Shown piece by piece: positions 56,390-64,000 of a stretch of 64,000 bases of DNA. The position numbers and the translations under genes are program-made. Source of the DNA: Pseudomonas graminis (GTDB taxonomy: Bacteria; Pseudomonadota; Gammaproteobacteria; Pseudomonadales; Pseudomonadaceae). A model generated the notes under the pieces. That model had not been told where the DNA came from, made no database searches, and saw only the letters and a program-made list of their open reading frames with translations. The DNA is taken from positions 4,974,501 to 5,038,500 of the forward strand of contig NZ_CP053746.1 of assembly GCF_013201545.1 (NCBI RefSeq). Direction: 5' to 3'. How positions within the stretch are numbered: the stretch's first letter is position 1; each line of letters starts with the position of its first letter.

Positions 56390-57598
56390 ATGAACCACAC
56401 GCTCACCCCCTCGCTGACGTGGGTCGACGGCAGCGATGCACCCGAACTGGCCAGCGTCGACCTTGGCTTCATGGCGCTCACCGACAGCGCCTCGCTGATC
56501 GTCGCCGCGACCCAAGGCTTCGCCCAGCCCTATGGCCTGCACATCAACCTGCACCGGCAGACGTCGTGGGCCAACCTGCGCGACAAACTGGTGAGCGGCG
56601 AGCTGCATGCGGCCCACAGCCTCTACGGTCTGGTCTACGCCGTCCAGCTGGGGCTGGCCGGACCGGCGAAGGACATGGCGGTGCTGATGGGGCTGAATCA
56701 GAACGGTCAGAGCATCAACTTGTCGCGGTCGCTGCAAAACGCGGGCGTGACCACTCCTGATGCACTGGACCGGCGCACGCACCAAAGCGACTCAAAACTG
56801 ACCTTCGCCCAGACCTTCCCCACCGGCAATCACGCCTTGTGGCTGTATTACTGGCTCGCGAGTCAGGGCATCCATCCGTTGCGCGACGTCGACAGCGTGG
56901 TGGTGCCGCCGCCGCAGATGGTCGAGCACTTGCAGGCCGGACGCATCGACGGCTTTTGCGTCGGCGAGCCGTGGGGTGCCAGCGCGGTTCAGCAGAACCT
57001 GGGCTTCACCCTGGCGACGTCCCAGGCCATCTGGCCGGATCACCCGGAAAAGGTCCTGGCCTGCAGCTTGGAATTCGCCGAGCAGTACCCGAACACAGCA
57101 CGGGCGCTGGTGATGGCCGTGCTCGAAGCCAGTCGCTTCATCGAAGAGAGCGCTGACAACCGGCGCAGCACCGCGCAATTACTCAGCGCCGCCGAGTACG
57201 TCAATGCACCGGTGGGCACCATCGAATCGCGGCTGCTCGGCGAATACGACGACGGGCTCGGCAACCAGTGGCACGACCACCACGCCATCCGCTTCCATGG
57301 CGACGGTCGGGTCAACATGCCCTGGCTGTCCGACGGCATGTGGTTCATGACCCAGTTCCGCCGCTGGGGTTTGCTGCGTGAAGACCCGGATTACCTCGGC
57401 GTCGCCCGCGGCGTCCAGCAATTGGGGCTGTACAGCCAGGCCGCCGAGGCGCTGGGCATTGCCGTACCGCCTTCGCCCATGCGCAGCAGCCAGTTGATCG
57501 ACGGCAAAATCTGGGACGGCAGCGACCCGGCGCGTTACGCCCGCAGCTTCAAGCTGCACGCGCTGGCCGATTCCGCCCCCGTTCATGCTGATCGCTGA
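56390..57598 (+). CDS. nasS: Nitrate-sensing protein NasS (NrtA/CmpA-like)
   Basis: Soluble protein of 402 residues from the nitrate-binding NrtA/NMT1 family without a signal peptide. Motifs include VDLGFMALTDSASLIVAATQG, RQTSWANLRDKLVSGELHAAH, FPTGNHALWLYYWLASQGI, and GRIDGFCVGEPWGASAVQQ. In nitrate assimilation NasS binds nitrate and releases NasT. The start is uncertain: ATGs at 56381 and 56390 are both possible, and I chose the second because family members begin near NHTLTPSLTW. It precedes nasT by 12 bases. Confidence 0.9.
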   Translation: MNHTLTPSLTWVDGSDAPELASVDLGFMALTDSASLIVAATQGFAQPYGLHINLHRQTSWANLRDKLVSGELHAAHSLYGLVYAVQLGLAGPAKDMAVLMGLNQNGQSINLSRSLQNAGVTTPDALDRRTHQSDSKLTFAQTFPTGNHALWLYYWLASQGIHPLRDVDSVVVPPPQMVEHLQAGRIDGFCVGEPWGASAVQQNLGFTLATSQAIWPDHPEKVLACSLEFAEQYPNTARALVMAVLEASRFIEESADNRRSTAQLLSAAEYVNAPVGTIESRLLGEYDDGLGNQWHDHHAIRFHGDGRVNMPWLSDGMWFMTQFRRWGLLREDPDYLGVARGVQQLGLYSQAAEALGIAVPPSPMRSSQLIDGKIWDGSDPARYARSFKLHALADSAPVHADR

Positions 57599-57610
57599 GG
57601 AGACGCCACC

Positions 57611-58186
57611 ATGCTGCGAATCCTGCTGATCAACGACACGCCCAAAAAGGTCGGGCGCCTTAAGGCCGCGCTGACCGAAGCCGGTTTTGAGGTGATCGAC
57701 GAATCCGGGCTCATCATCGACCTGCCCGCCCGGGTCCAGGCCGTGCGTCCGGACGTGATTCTCATCGACACCGAATCGCCGGGCCGTGACGTGCTGGAGC
57801 AAGTGGTGCTGGTGACCCGCGATCTGCCGCGCCCGATCGTGATGTTCACCGACGAGCACGACCCCGTTGTGATGCGCCAGGCGATCAAGTCCGGGGTCAG
57901 CGCCTACATCGTCGAAGGCATCCACGCACAACGCCTGCAGCCGATTCTCGACGTCGCCATGGCCCGCTTCGAAAGCGATCAGGACCTACGCGCGCAATTG
58001 CACGCCCGCGATCAGCAACTGGCAGAACGTAAGCGTATCGAGACGGCGAAAGGCCTGTTGATGAAGATGAAGCAGTGCAACGAGGAAGAGGCCTACACCC
58101 TGATGCGACGTCAGGCCATGAGCCGGCAGCAGAAGCTGATTCAAGTGGCGGAGCAGATCATTGCCATGAGTGAACTGCTGGGCTGA
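57611..58186 (+). CDS. nasT: ANTAR-domain antitermination regulator NasT
   Basis: Response-regulator-like protein of 191 residues. The N-terminal receiver domain (LRILLINDTPKKVGRLK, VILIDTESPGRDV) is followed by a coiled coil and a C-terminal ANTAR RNA-binding domain (RKRIETAKGLLMKMKQCNEEEAYTLMRRQAM). Free NasT binds two-hairpin leader RNAs and prevents termination. The target is directly downstream, ahead of nasA. Confidence 0.94.
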   Translation: MLRILLINDTPKKVGRLKAALTEAGFEVIDESGLIIDLPARVQAVRPDVILIDTESPGRDVLEQVVLVTRDLPRPIVMFTDEHDPVVMRQAIKSGVSAYIVEGIHAQRLQPILDVAMARFESDQDLRAQLHARDQQLAERKRIETAKGLLMKMKQCNEEEAYTLMRRQAMSRQQKLIQVAEQIIAMSELLG

Positions 58187-58274
58187 GCCTTCCTTTCCGG
58201 GCCGCGCCTGCTTATTCAGTCCAGACCGCGGCCCGTCGCTCATTTGGCCCACGTATTGCTAAGTAGAACCAACA

Positions 58275-58353
58275 GGTAACCAACGGCGGTTGCCCACTCA
58301 CGACAAAGACGTCGCACCCCTTCGCGAAAGCGCACAGGGCTGCGGCGTTTTTT
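58275..58353 (+). promoter_or_regulatory. NasT-type antitermination leader of nasA
   Basis: Two hairpins with six-base loops are visible. P1: GGTAACC (58275-58281), loop AACGGC, GGTTGCC (58288-58294). P2: CGAC (58301-58304), loop AAAGAC, GTCG (58311-58314). Both loops have A at position 1 and G at position 4, the known ANTAR recognition pattern. The 3' arm of P2 is also the 5' arm of a terminator, GTCGCA(58311-58316) pairing with TGCGGC(58341-58346) through an inner CCC/GGG and a CGC-GAAA-GCG tip, followed by TTTTTT. P2 and the terminator are mutually exclusive, so NasT binding should allow read-through into nasA. Confidence 0.85.
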
Positions 58354-58478
58354 CGTTTTTGCCCTGAACACATCGGGGCGGGTGGAGTACCGGTCTGGTG
58401 CTTCACCTGCAAGACCTGACCCGTAGCGGTGCGAGCAACCTCTCGACCGAACGCGAATCCCTGCAGATGAGGTGTTAG

Positions 58479-59690
58479 ATGAACACGAGTTTCTGGAAAG
58501 CCGGCCATAAACCGACACTGTTCGCAGCGTTCCTGTATTTCGACCTGAGCTTCATGGTCTGGTACCTGCTCGGTCCCATGGCCGTGCAAATCGCCGCCGA
58601 TCTGCACCTGACCACCCAGCAACGCGGCCTGATGGTCGCAACGCCGATTCTGGCGGGCGCCGTGCTGCGTTTCATCATGGGCATGCTCGCCGACCAGCTT
58701 TCGCCCAAGACCGCCGGGATCATCGGCCAGGTCATCGTCATCACCGCGCTGCTGGGCGCCTGGCAGTTGGGTATTCACAGCTATGAACAGGCGCTACTGC
58801 TCGGCGTGTTCCTCGGCATGGCCGGCGCGTCCTTCGCCGTGGCGCTGCCGCTGGCCTCCCAGTGGTACCCGCCGCAGCACCAGGGCAAAGCCATGGGCAT
58901 CGCCGGTGCCGGCAATTCGGGCACCGTGTTCGCGGCCCTGATCGCACCCGTACTCGCGGCCAGCTTCGGCTGGAACAACGTGTTCGGTTTTGCCGTGGCG
59001 CCGCTGCTGTTGACCCTCATCGCGTTCTCGCTCATGGCAAAGAATGCCCCCGAACGGCCCAAAGCCAAATCCATGGCTGACTATTTCAAGGCCTTGGGCG
59101 ACCGCGACAGCTGGTGGTTCATGTTCTTCTACAGCGTGACCTTCGGCGGCTTCATCGGCCTGGCCAGCGCCCTGCCCGGCTATTTCAACGATCAATACGG
59201 TTTGAGCCCGGTGACCGCCGGTTACTACACCGCCGCCTGCGTCTTCGGCGGCAGCATGATGCGGCCACTGGGCGGCGCCCTCGCCGACCGCTTTGGCGGG
59301 ATTCGCACGCTGTCAGGCATGTACGCCGTCGCCGCGATCTGCATCGCCGCCGTGGGTTTCAACCTGCCCAGCTCATGGGCCGCACTGGCGCTGTTCGTCG
59401 CGGCCATGCTCGGCCTGGGCGCTGGTAACGGCGCGGTCTTTCAACTGGTGCCGCAACGTTTTCGCAAAGAGATCGGCGTGATGACCGGCCTGATCGGCAT
59501 GGCCGGCGGCATCGGTGGCTTCCTGCTGGCCGCCGGGCTCGGCGCGATCAAGCAGAACACCGGCGAGTACCAACTGGGCCTGTGGCTGTTCGCATTCCTT
59601 GGCGTGCTGGCCTGGTTCGGCCTGATGAACGTCAAGCGTCGCTGGAGAACCACCTGGGGCTCGGCCGCCGTTACCGCCGCCCGCGTCTAG
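58479..59690 (+). CDS. nasA: Nitrate/nitrite transporter NasA (NarK family MFS)
   Basis: Inner-membrane transporter of 403 residues with twelve predicted helices. Both nitrate-signature motifs are visible: GIAGAGNSGTVFAALIAPVL and GLIGMAGGIGGFLLAAGLG. RFIMGMLADQLSPK is the MFS loop motif. It imports nitrate for assimilation. GAGGTG precedes the ATG. Expression is probably controlled by the NasT leader. Confidence 0.93.
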   Translation: MNTSFWKAGHKPTLFAAFLYFDLSFMVWYLLGPMAVQIAADLHLTTQQRGLMVATPILAGAVLRFIMGMLADQLSPKTAGIIGQVIVITALLGAWQLGIHSYEQALLLGVFLGMAGASFAVALPLASQWYPPQHQGKAMGIAGAGNSGTVFAALIAPVLAASFGWNNVFGFAVAPLLLTLIAFSLMAKNAPERPKAKSMADYFKALGDRDSWWFMFFYSVTFGGFIGLASALPGYFNDQYGLSPVTAGYYTAACVFGGSMMRPLGGALADRFGGIRTLSGMYAVAAICIAAVGFNLPSSWAALALFVAAMLGLGAGNGAVFQLVPQRFRKEIGVMTGLIGMAGGIGGFLLAAGLGAIKQNTGEYQLGLWLFAFLGVLAWFGLMNVKRRWRTTWGSAAVTAARV

Positions 59691-59693
59691 GCC

Positions 59694-61394
59694 GTGAGTG
59701 TCGATCAGCCGATTCCGGCAGTTGCTGCCAGAGCGAACGGCTTGCAACTCCGCGTCGCCGAGTTCAGCGCCACCGGGCCCAGGGCGGAAAATCAGGATGC
59801 CATTCGCGTGGTCACTCCTGCTCCGGCGCTGGCCGCCAGCAAGGGTTATCTGTTCGCCCTCGCTGACGGCGTCAGCCAGTGCGCCGACGGCGGCCTGGCA
59901 TCCCGCGCCACGCTGCAAGCGCTGGCAATGGACTACTACGCGACGCCGGAAACCTGGAGCGTCGTCCAGGCCCTCGACCGCCTGCTGCTGGCACAAAACC
60001 GCTGGCTGCTGGCCAATGGCTTGTTGACCACCCTCAGCGCCCTAATCCTGCGCGGGCGTCGCTTCACCCTCGCCCATGTCGGCGACTGCCGCGTGTACCG
60101 CTGGCATGCAGGGCTGCTCCAGCGCATCAGCCAGGACCATGTCTGGGAACAGCCGGACATGCAGCATGTGCTGAAACGGGCGCTGGGCCTGGATCAATAC
60201 GTGGTCATGGATTATCGGGACGGTGAACTGCGCATCGGCGAGCGGCTGCTGCTGGTCAGCGACGGCGTGTGGGCAACGCTGGGCGATGACCGAATCGGTT
60301 CGATTCTCAACGAGCAGGCCGATCTGGACACGGCCGTCAGAACGCTGGTCAACGCCGCGCATCTGTCTGGCAGCGCCGATAACGCCAGCGCCTTGATGAT
60401 TCAGGTCGATCAACTGGGCTCGGACAGCCTGGGCGAGACGCTGTTGCAACTGCAGCAGTGGCCAGCTCCACCCTTTCTCAAGGCAGGCCAGATGTTTGAA
60501 GGCTGGCAGGTCGAAACGCGTTTGAGCGACTCGCGACAATCGCTGCTCTACCGCGTACGCGACAGTCAACAGCGACCGTGGTTACTGAAGACGCTGCCGC
60601 CCTCACGGGTTGACGAGGCCGGCGCGGCGGAGGCCTTGCTGCTCGAAGAGTGGTTCGTGCGTCGCGTCGCCGGTCGCTTCTTTCCCGAGCTTCACCCCCT
60701 CGGCCAGCGCCAGCATCTGTACTACGTGATGCGCGAGTATGCCGGCCATACCCTGGCTGACAGCTTCGATCAGGAAGGGCCGATGGCGCTGTCGCCGTGG
60801 TTGAATCTGGCCCGGGAACTGATCGCTGCCGTCGGTCTGCTGCACCGGCGCAACATCATTCACCGTGACATCAAGCCGGAGAATGTGCTGCTTGAGGAGG
60901 CGGGAGGTGTGCGCATTCTGGATTTCGGGCTCGCCTACAGCCCAGGTCTGTCAGTGGATCAAGCCAGCGACGTGCCCGGCACGCCCAGCTTCATGGCGCC
61001 TGAAGCTTTCGAAGGCGCAGAACCCAGCCCTGGTTTCGACCTGTATGCCGCCAGCGTCACGCTGTATTTCCTGCTGACCGGTCACTATCCCTACGGCGAA
61101 GTCGAGCCCTTCCAGCGCCGGCGCTTTGGCAATCCGTTGCCCGCCAGTCGTTACCGTCCAGATGTGCCGGAATGGTTGGACCAGCATCTGCAACGCGCCC
61201 TGCAGGCTGATCCGCTGAAGCGCTTCGAAACCGCCGAGCACTGGCTCGTGCACTTTAAACAGGGCGAGCTGACGCCGCGGAACCAACGTACTACGCCGCT
61301 GCTGGAGCGTGAGCCGCTCAAGGTCTGGCGCGCAGTCGCACTGATCTCGCTGATGATCAATCTGGTTTTGTGGGTGTTGCTGTTCAAACGCTAG
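59694..61394 (+). CDS. PP2C phosphatase - Ser/Thr kinase fusion protein
   Basis: Membrane-anchored bifunctional protein of 566 residues. Residues ~18-245 form a PP2C-type phosphatase (ENQDAIR, FALADGVSQC, HVGDCRVYR, LLVSDGVWA, SADNASALM metal-site motifs). Residues ~265-530 form a protein kinase with LLKTLPP, the catalytic loop HRDIKPENVLLE, DFGLAY and the APEAF motif. A single C-terminal membrane helix (AVALISLMINLVLWVLLF) anchors it. The start is GTG at 59694, three bases after nasA. The same gene follows nasA in P. aeruginosa. Its target is unknown; a role in nitrate uptake or metabolism is suggested by location. Confidence 0.9.
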   Translation: MSVDQPIPAVAARANGLQLRVAEFSATGPRAENQDAIRVVTPAPALAASKGYLFALADGVSQCADGGLASRATLQALAMDYYATPETWSVVQALDRLLLAQNRWLLANGLLTTLSALILRGRRFTLAHVGDCRVYRWHAGLLQRISQDHVWEQPDMQHVLKRALGLDQYVVMDYRDGELRIGERLLLVSDGVWATLGDDRIGSILNEQADLDTAVRTLVNAAHLSGSADNASALMIQVDQLGSDSLGETLLQLQQWPAPPFLKAGQMFEGWQVETRLSDSRQSLLYRVRDSQQRPWLLKTLPPSRVDEAGAAEALLLEEWFVRRVAGRFFPELHPLGQRQHLYYVMREYAGHTLADSFDQEGPMALSPWLNLARELIAAVGLLHRRNIIHRDIKPENVLLEEAGGVRILDFGLAYSPGLSVDQASDVPGTPSFMAPEAFEGAEPSPGFDLYAASVTLYFLLTGHYPYGEVEPFQRRRFGNPLPASRYRPDVPEWLDQHLQRALQADPLKRFETAEHWLVHFKQGELTPRNQRTTPLLEREPLKVWRAVALISLMINLVLWVLLFKR

Positions 61395-61522
61395 TACGGA
61401 CTTAGTCGTTTAAGGGCACCGACTTAGATGGATCCACATTGATGCAACTCTCTTGGCTTAGACACCTAGACAGCGAATTCTCAGGCGAAAGGATCGCAGC
61501 CAGGGTTAAATCGCAGGCAAAG

Positions 61523-61548
61523 AAAAACCCGGCCGAGGCCGGGTTTTT
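61523..61548. terminator. Bidirectional terminator between kinase gene and oprF
   Basis: AAAAACCCGGCC (61523-61534) and GGCCGGGTTTTT (61537-61548) form a perfect 12-bp stem with T runs on both strands. It lies 16 bases after the oprF stop codon. Confidence 0.92.
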
Positions 61549-61564
61549 CGTGAAGCGAGGCTAA

Positions 61565-62599
61565 TTACTTAGCTTGGGCTTCTACTTGTGCTTCTACGCG
61601 ACGGTTTACAGCGCGGCCAGCGTCAGTTGCGTTGTCAGCAACTGGACGGGATTCGCCGTAGCCAACCGAGTTTACGCGGTTAGCGCCAACACCGTACTGG
61701 TTAACCAGAACTTGCTTAACGGCGTTTGCACGACGCTCGGACAGCTTCTGGTTGTAAGCGTCAGGACCGACGGAGTCAGTGTGACCTTCAACAGTGGTGG
61801 TGGTTTGTGGGTACTGCTTCATGAAGTCAGCCAGGTTCTTGATGTCGCCGTAGCTGTTTGGCTTCACAACCGACTTGTTGAAGTCGAATTTAACGTCCAG
61901 CTCAACGCGAACGACTTCAGCAACAGCTGGGCAGCCGTTAGCGTCTACAGTCACGTTTGCAGGGGTGTCAGGGCACTTGTCAACGTTGTCGCAAACGCCG
62001 TCGTTGTCGCTGTCGGAGCACACTTCAGCTACTGGAGCCGGTGCTGCTTCAACTTTCTTCGAACCGCCGCCGAAGTTCACACCGATACCGACGCTTGGCG
62101 CCCACTCGGTGTCGCCCTGGTCGATGTTGTACTGAGCTTCAACGCCAGCACGGGCATAGAAGTTGTCAGTGAAGTACAGCTTGGCACCGCCGCCGATGTT
62201 GGCGAAGGTGGAGCGGTTACGACCGTTGCTGCCGTTCTGATCGATGCTCTGATCGGAGAAACCAGCCGAAACGTACGGACGCAGCATGTCGCCTGGGTTG
62301 TTGAAGTGGTACAGAGCGTCCAGAGCGGTGTTCGCGCCCTTGATGTTCTGGCCATTGTCGCTACGGACGTTGTGCACTTCGTCATAGCCCAGACGCAATT
62401 CAACGTCGTCGGTCAGGAAGTAGCCAACAGAACCGCCGAACAGGTTGCCGTCGTTTTTGAAGTTACGAGCGCTGTCGAACTGTTCTTTCTTGGCGAAGCC
62501 TTCGATTTCGACTGCGCCTTGGCCTTGAGCCAGAGCGCCGAACGAAGTTGCGGCAACAATAGTACCAATGGCCAAGCCCAAGGTGTTTTTCAGTTTCAT
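61565..62599 (-). CDS. oprF: Major outer-membrane porin OprF
   Basis: Porin and peptidoglycan anchor of 344 residues. It has a signal peptide (TLGLAIGTIVAATSFGALAQ), an eight-stranded N-terminal barrel (~25-185), a proline/alanine and Asp-rich linker with four Cys (VCSDSDNDGVCDNVDKCPDT and NGCPA), and a C-terminal OmpA domain (VEGHTDSVGPDAYNQKLSERRA). The synteny cmpX-sigX-oprF is as in P. aeruginosa. In that species sigX and other sigma factors control oprF. Confidence 0.97.
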   Translation of the reverse strand: MKLKNTLGLAIGTIVAATSFGALAQGQGAVEIEGFAKKEQFDSARNFKNDGNLFGGSVGYFLTDDVELRLGYDEVHNVRSDNGQNIKGANTALDALYHFNNPGDMLRPYVSAGFSDQSIDQNGSNGRNRSTFANIGGGAKLYFTDNFYARAGVEAQYNIDQGDTEWAPSVGIGVNFGGGSKKVEAAPAPVAEVCSDSDNDGVCDNVDKCPDTPANVTVDANGCPAVAEVVRVELDVKFDFNKSVVKPNSYGDIKNLADFMKQYPQTTTTVEGHTDSVGPDAYNQKLSERRANAVKQVLVNQYGVGANRVNSVGYGESRPVADNATDAGRAVNRRVEAQVEAQAK

Positions 62600-62706
62600 C
62601 CGTTAAATCCCCATCTGGTGATTGTAAAGCAGTCCCCCTTAGCGAGAGACAACTCGTCGGCAAGTCTATCAGAACTTGCCTGCTCGTTAGAGATATTTGC
62701 ACCGAG

Positions 62707-63297
62707 TTAAGTTTCGGTAACGCCTGCAAATTTCTCACGTAATTTATCAAGTGCCCGCTTGTAACGCATTTTCGTGGCACTCAGGCCCATGTGCATGATG
62801 TCTGCGATCTCCTGAAATTCCAGCTCTGCGACAAATCGTAGCACCAGAATTTCCCTGTCAATCGGATTCACATGCACAAGCCAACGATCAAGCCCGCCCT
62901 TTTCTTCTGGTTTTGGCGTCTTTTCTTCCGACGCTTCCTCGAGGGGGTCAAGACTCAAAGCGTCCAGCAACCGACGCTTTCGCCGCTCCTTCCTGTACTG
63001 CGTGATGCATTCGTTGTACGTGATGCTGTAGAGCCAGGTTTTGAACTTCGATTTACCCTCGAAGTTCTTCAAGCCATACAACACCTTAAGCATCACTTCC
63101 TGACAGACATCATCAGCATCGCGATCGTTCCCCAGATACCGTGCGCAGACGTTAAAAAGTGTCCGCTGGTAACGACGCATCAGCTCCTCATAGGCACGCG
63201 TCACATGAAACAGCTCGGCGTGCGAACGCGCAACCAGCTCCTCATCGGAGAGCTCGCGTGGGTCGTAGCGCAGAGAGGGCGATTGAGCGTTATTCAA
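62707..63297 (-). CDS. sigX: ECF sigma factor SigX
   Basis: Sigma factor of 196 residues, the same length as P. aeruginosa SigX. Region 2: RYDPRELSDEELVARSHAEL, YLGNDRDADDVCQEVMLKVL and FKTWLYSITYNECITQYRKE. Region 4: LRFVAELEFQEIADIMHMGL followed by SATKMRYKRALDKLREKF. The start is taken as the TTG at 63297 (NNAQSPSLRYDPREL follows), because it gives the family length and N-terminus; the longer frame to 63366 adds 23 unrelated residues. It controls envelope and fatty-acid genes and oprF in relatives. Confidence 0.94.
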   Translation of the reverse strand: MNNAQSPSLRYDPRELSDEELVARSHAELFHVTRAYEELMRRYQRTLFNVCARYLGNDRDADDVCQEVMLKVLYGLKNFEGKSKFKTWLYSITYNECITQYRKERRKRRLLDALSLDPLEEASEEKTPKPEEKGGLDRWLVHVNPIDREILVLRFVAELEFQEIADIMHMGLSATKMRYKRALDKLREKFAGVTET

Positions 63298-63386
63298 AAC
63301 AAGTCGTGCCGACAGTCGGATAGATGTCCGCCGCACCCGGGAATCGCCCGGGTTTTGCGGCGGCATACATTAGCAGATTCGCCGGC

Positions 63387-64000
63387 TCAACGGCTGCTCA
63401 CTCGCTGGTCGAGGAGGATCCGGTTGGACAAAGACACCAGCTCCCCTTCCTCGGTCAGCAGGGTGGTCTTCACCGTGCCAATTTCTTCGATCTGCCCTTC
63501 GACCTCACCCACACGCACTTGTTGCCCTACCTGGTACAACTCACGTACATAAATTCCTGCGAGGATCTGGCTCGCGATTTCGCGGCTGCCGAGCCCCATG
63601 GCCAGCGCAACGGCCAGACCAACGGTAATCAACGCAATAACAATCACATGGTTCAGCAGGTCGGTTTTGACCTCGAGCTGACTGATCGCTACCGAAATAC
63701 TGATGATGATCACCAGCCACTGGGCGATTCGCCCCAGGCCGGCCGAGTAATCCAGCCCCACCCCTTCGGCGGCGCCCCGCACAATACCGTTGACCAGTTG
63801 CGCCAGCAATACACCCACTAGGAGCACCAGCGCGGCGCCGAAAACTTTCGGCAGGTACAGCGCCAGCATGTCCAGCGTTGCCGACACCCGCTCCAACCCG
63901 AGCGATTCTGCCGCCGACACCAGAAAAATCAAGAGCACGAACCAATACACAATCTTGCCGATCAGCGTCGAAATCGGGACTTGAACCCCCGCGCGGCTGA
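63387..64000 (-). CDS. cmpX: CmpX-like mechanosensitive-channel-family membrane protein (5' end outside window)
   Basis: The visible ~204 residues are the C-terminal part; the frame stays open to the window edge. Hydrophobic segments (WFVLLIFLVSAAE, FGAALVLLVGVLLAQLV, WLVIIISISVAIS, IALITVGLAVALAMGLG) are followed by a small soluble beta domain (QVGQQVRVGEVEGQIEEIGT). This TM-helix/MscS-like protein is encoded upstream of sigX in Pseudomonas, which supports the name. Confidence 0.88.
   Translation of the reverse strand, partial: SRAGVQVPISTLIGKIVYWFVLLIFLVSAAESLGLERVSATLDMLALYLPKVFGAALVLLVGVLLAQLVNGIVRGAAEGVGLDYSAGLGRIAQWLVIIISISVAISQLEVKTDLLNHVIVIALITVGLAVALAMGLGSREIASQILAGIYVRELYQVGQQVRVGEVEGQIEEIGTVKTTLLTEEGELVSLSNRILLDQRVSSR

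Overview
The window comes from a fluorescens-group Pseudomonas. The right end carries cmpX-sigX-oprF next to nitrate-assimilation genes, and there are also rmf, rlmL, pyrD, a xylAFGH operon and the REP palindromes with core GGGAGCGAGCTTGCTCGCGA that are typical of the group. Most of the window is GC-rich. The exception is a compact AT-rich block at about 34.2-42.3 kb.

Region 1 (about 0.3-34.1 kb, all minus strand) is a lipopeptide-siderophore locus. It holds a TonB-dependent receptor, a PvdH-type diaminobutyrate aminotransferase, two NRPS genes totalling six modules, a PvdA-type ornithine N-hydroxylase, a PvdE/SyrD-type ABC exporter and a PvdS-like iron-starvation sigma factor. My reading of the A-domain codes and epimerases is: fatty acyl (FAAL loading) - D-Asp - L-Dab - D-Ser - X - Ser - D-X, where X is probably (N-hydroxy)ornithine. 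This is the backbone of marinobactin-type amphiphilic siderophores, not of pyoverdine. Three Fur-like boxes share the core TTCTCATT, and one PvdS-type iron-starvation box lies ahead of the hydroxylase gene.

Region 2 (about 34.2-42.2 kb, minus strand, AT-rich) is the most unusual part. In transcription order it encodes a Gly/Ala-rich microcin precursor with a class IIb-type leader ending in Gly-Ala, a two-helix membrane protein (likely immunity), a SelO-fold protein in the position of MchC/MceJ, an HlyC-like acyltransferase in the position of MchD/MceI, an HlyD/CvaA-type adaptor, a C39-peptidase ABC exporter and a dedicated TolC-family channel. This matches the layout of enterobacterial siderophore-microcin clusters (MccH47, MccE492, MccM), but it sits in a pseudomonad directly upstream of a lipopeptide-siderophore locus. 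No glucosyltransferase or enterobactin-esterase gene is present. I infer a self-contained modified microcin system that may use a different siderophore.

Region 3 (42.6-51.7 kb) has nudK, REPIN elements, a galactose-dehydrogenase-like gene, the divergent regulator xylR, and xylA-xylF-xylG-xylH for xylose uptake and isomerisation.

Region 4 (51.9-61.4 kb) has rlmKL, rmf with a structured leader, pyrD, and nasS-nasT followed by a leader with two ANTAR-type hexaloop hairpins and a terminator, then the nitrate transporter nasA and a PP2C-kinase fusion gene.

Region 5 (61.5-64 kb) has oprF, sigX and the 5'-truncated cmpX.

All calls are from reading the sequence. No database search was run, and substrate predictions are inferences.
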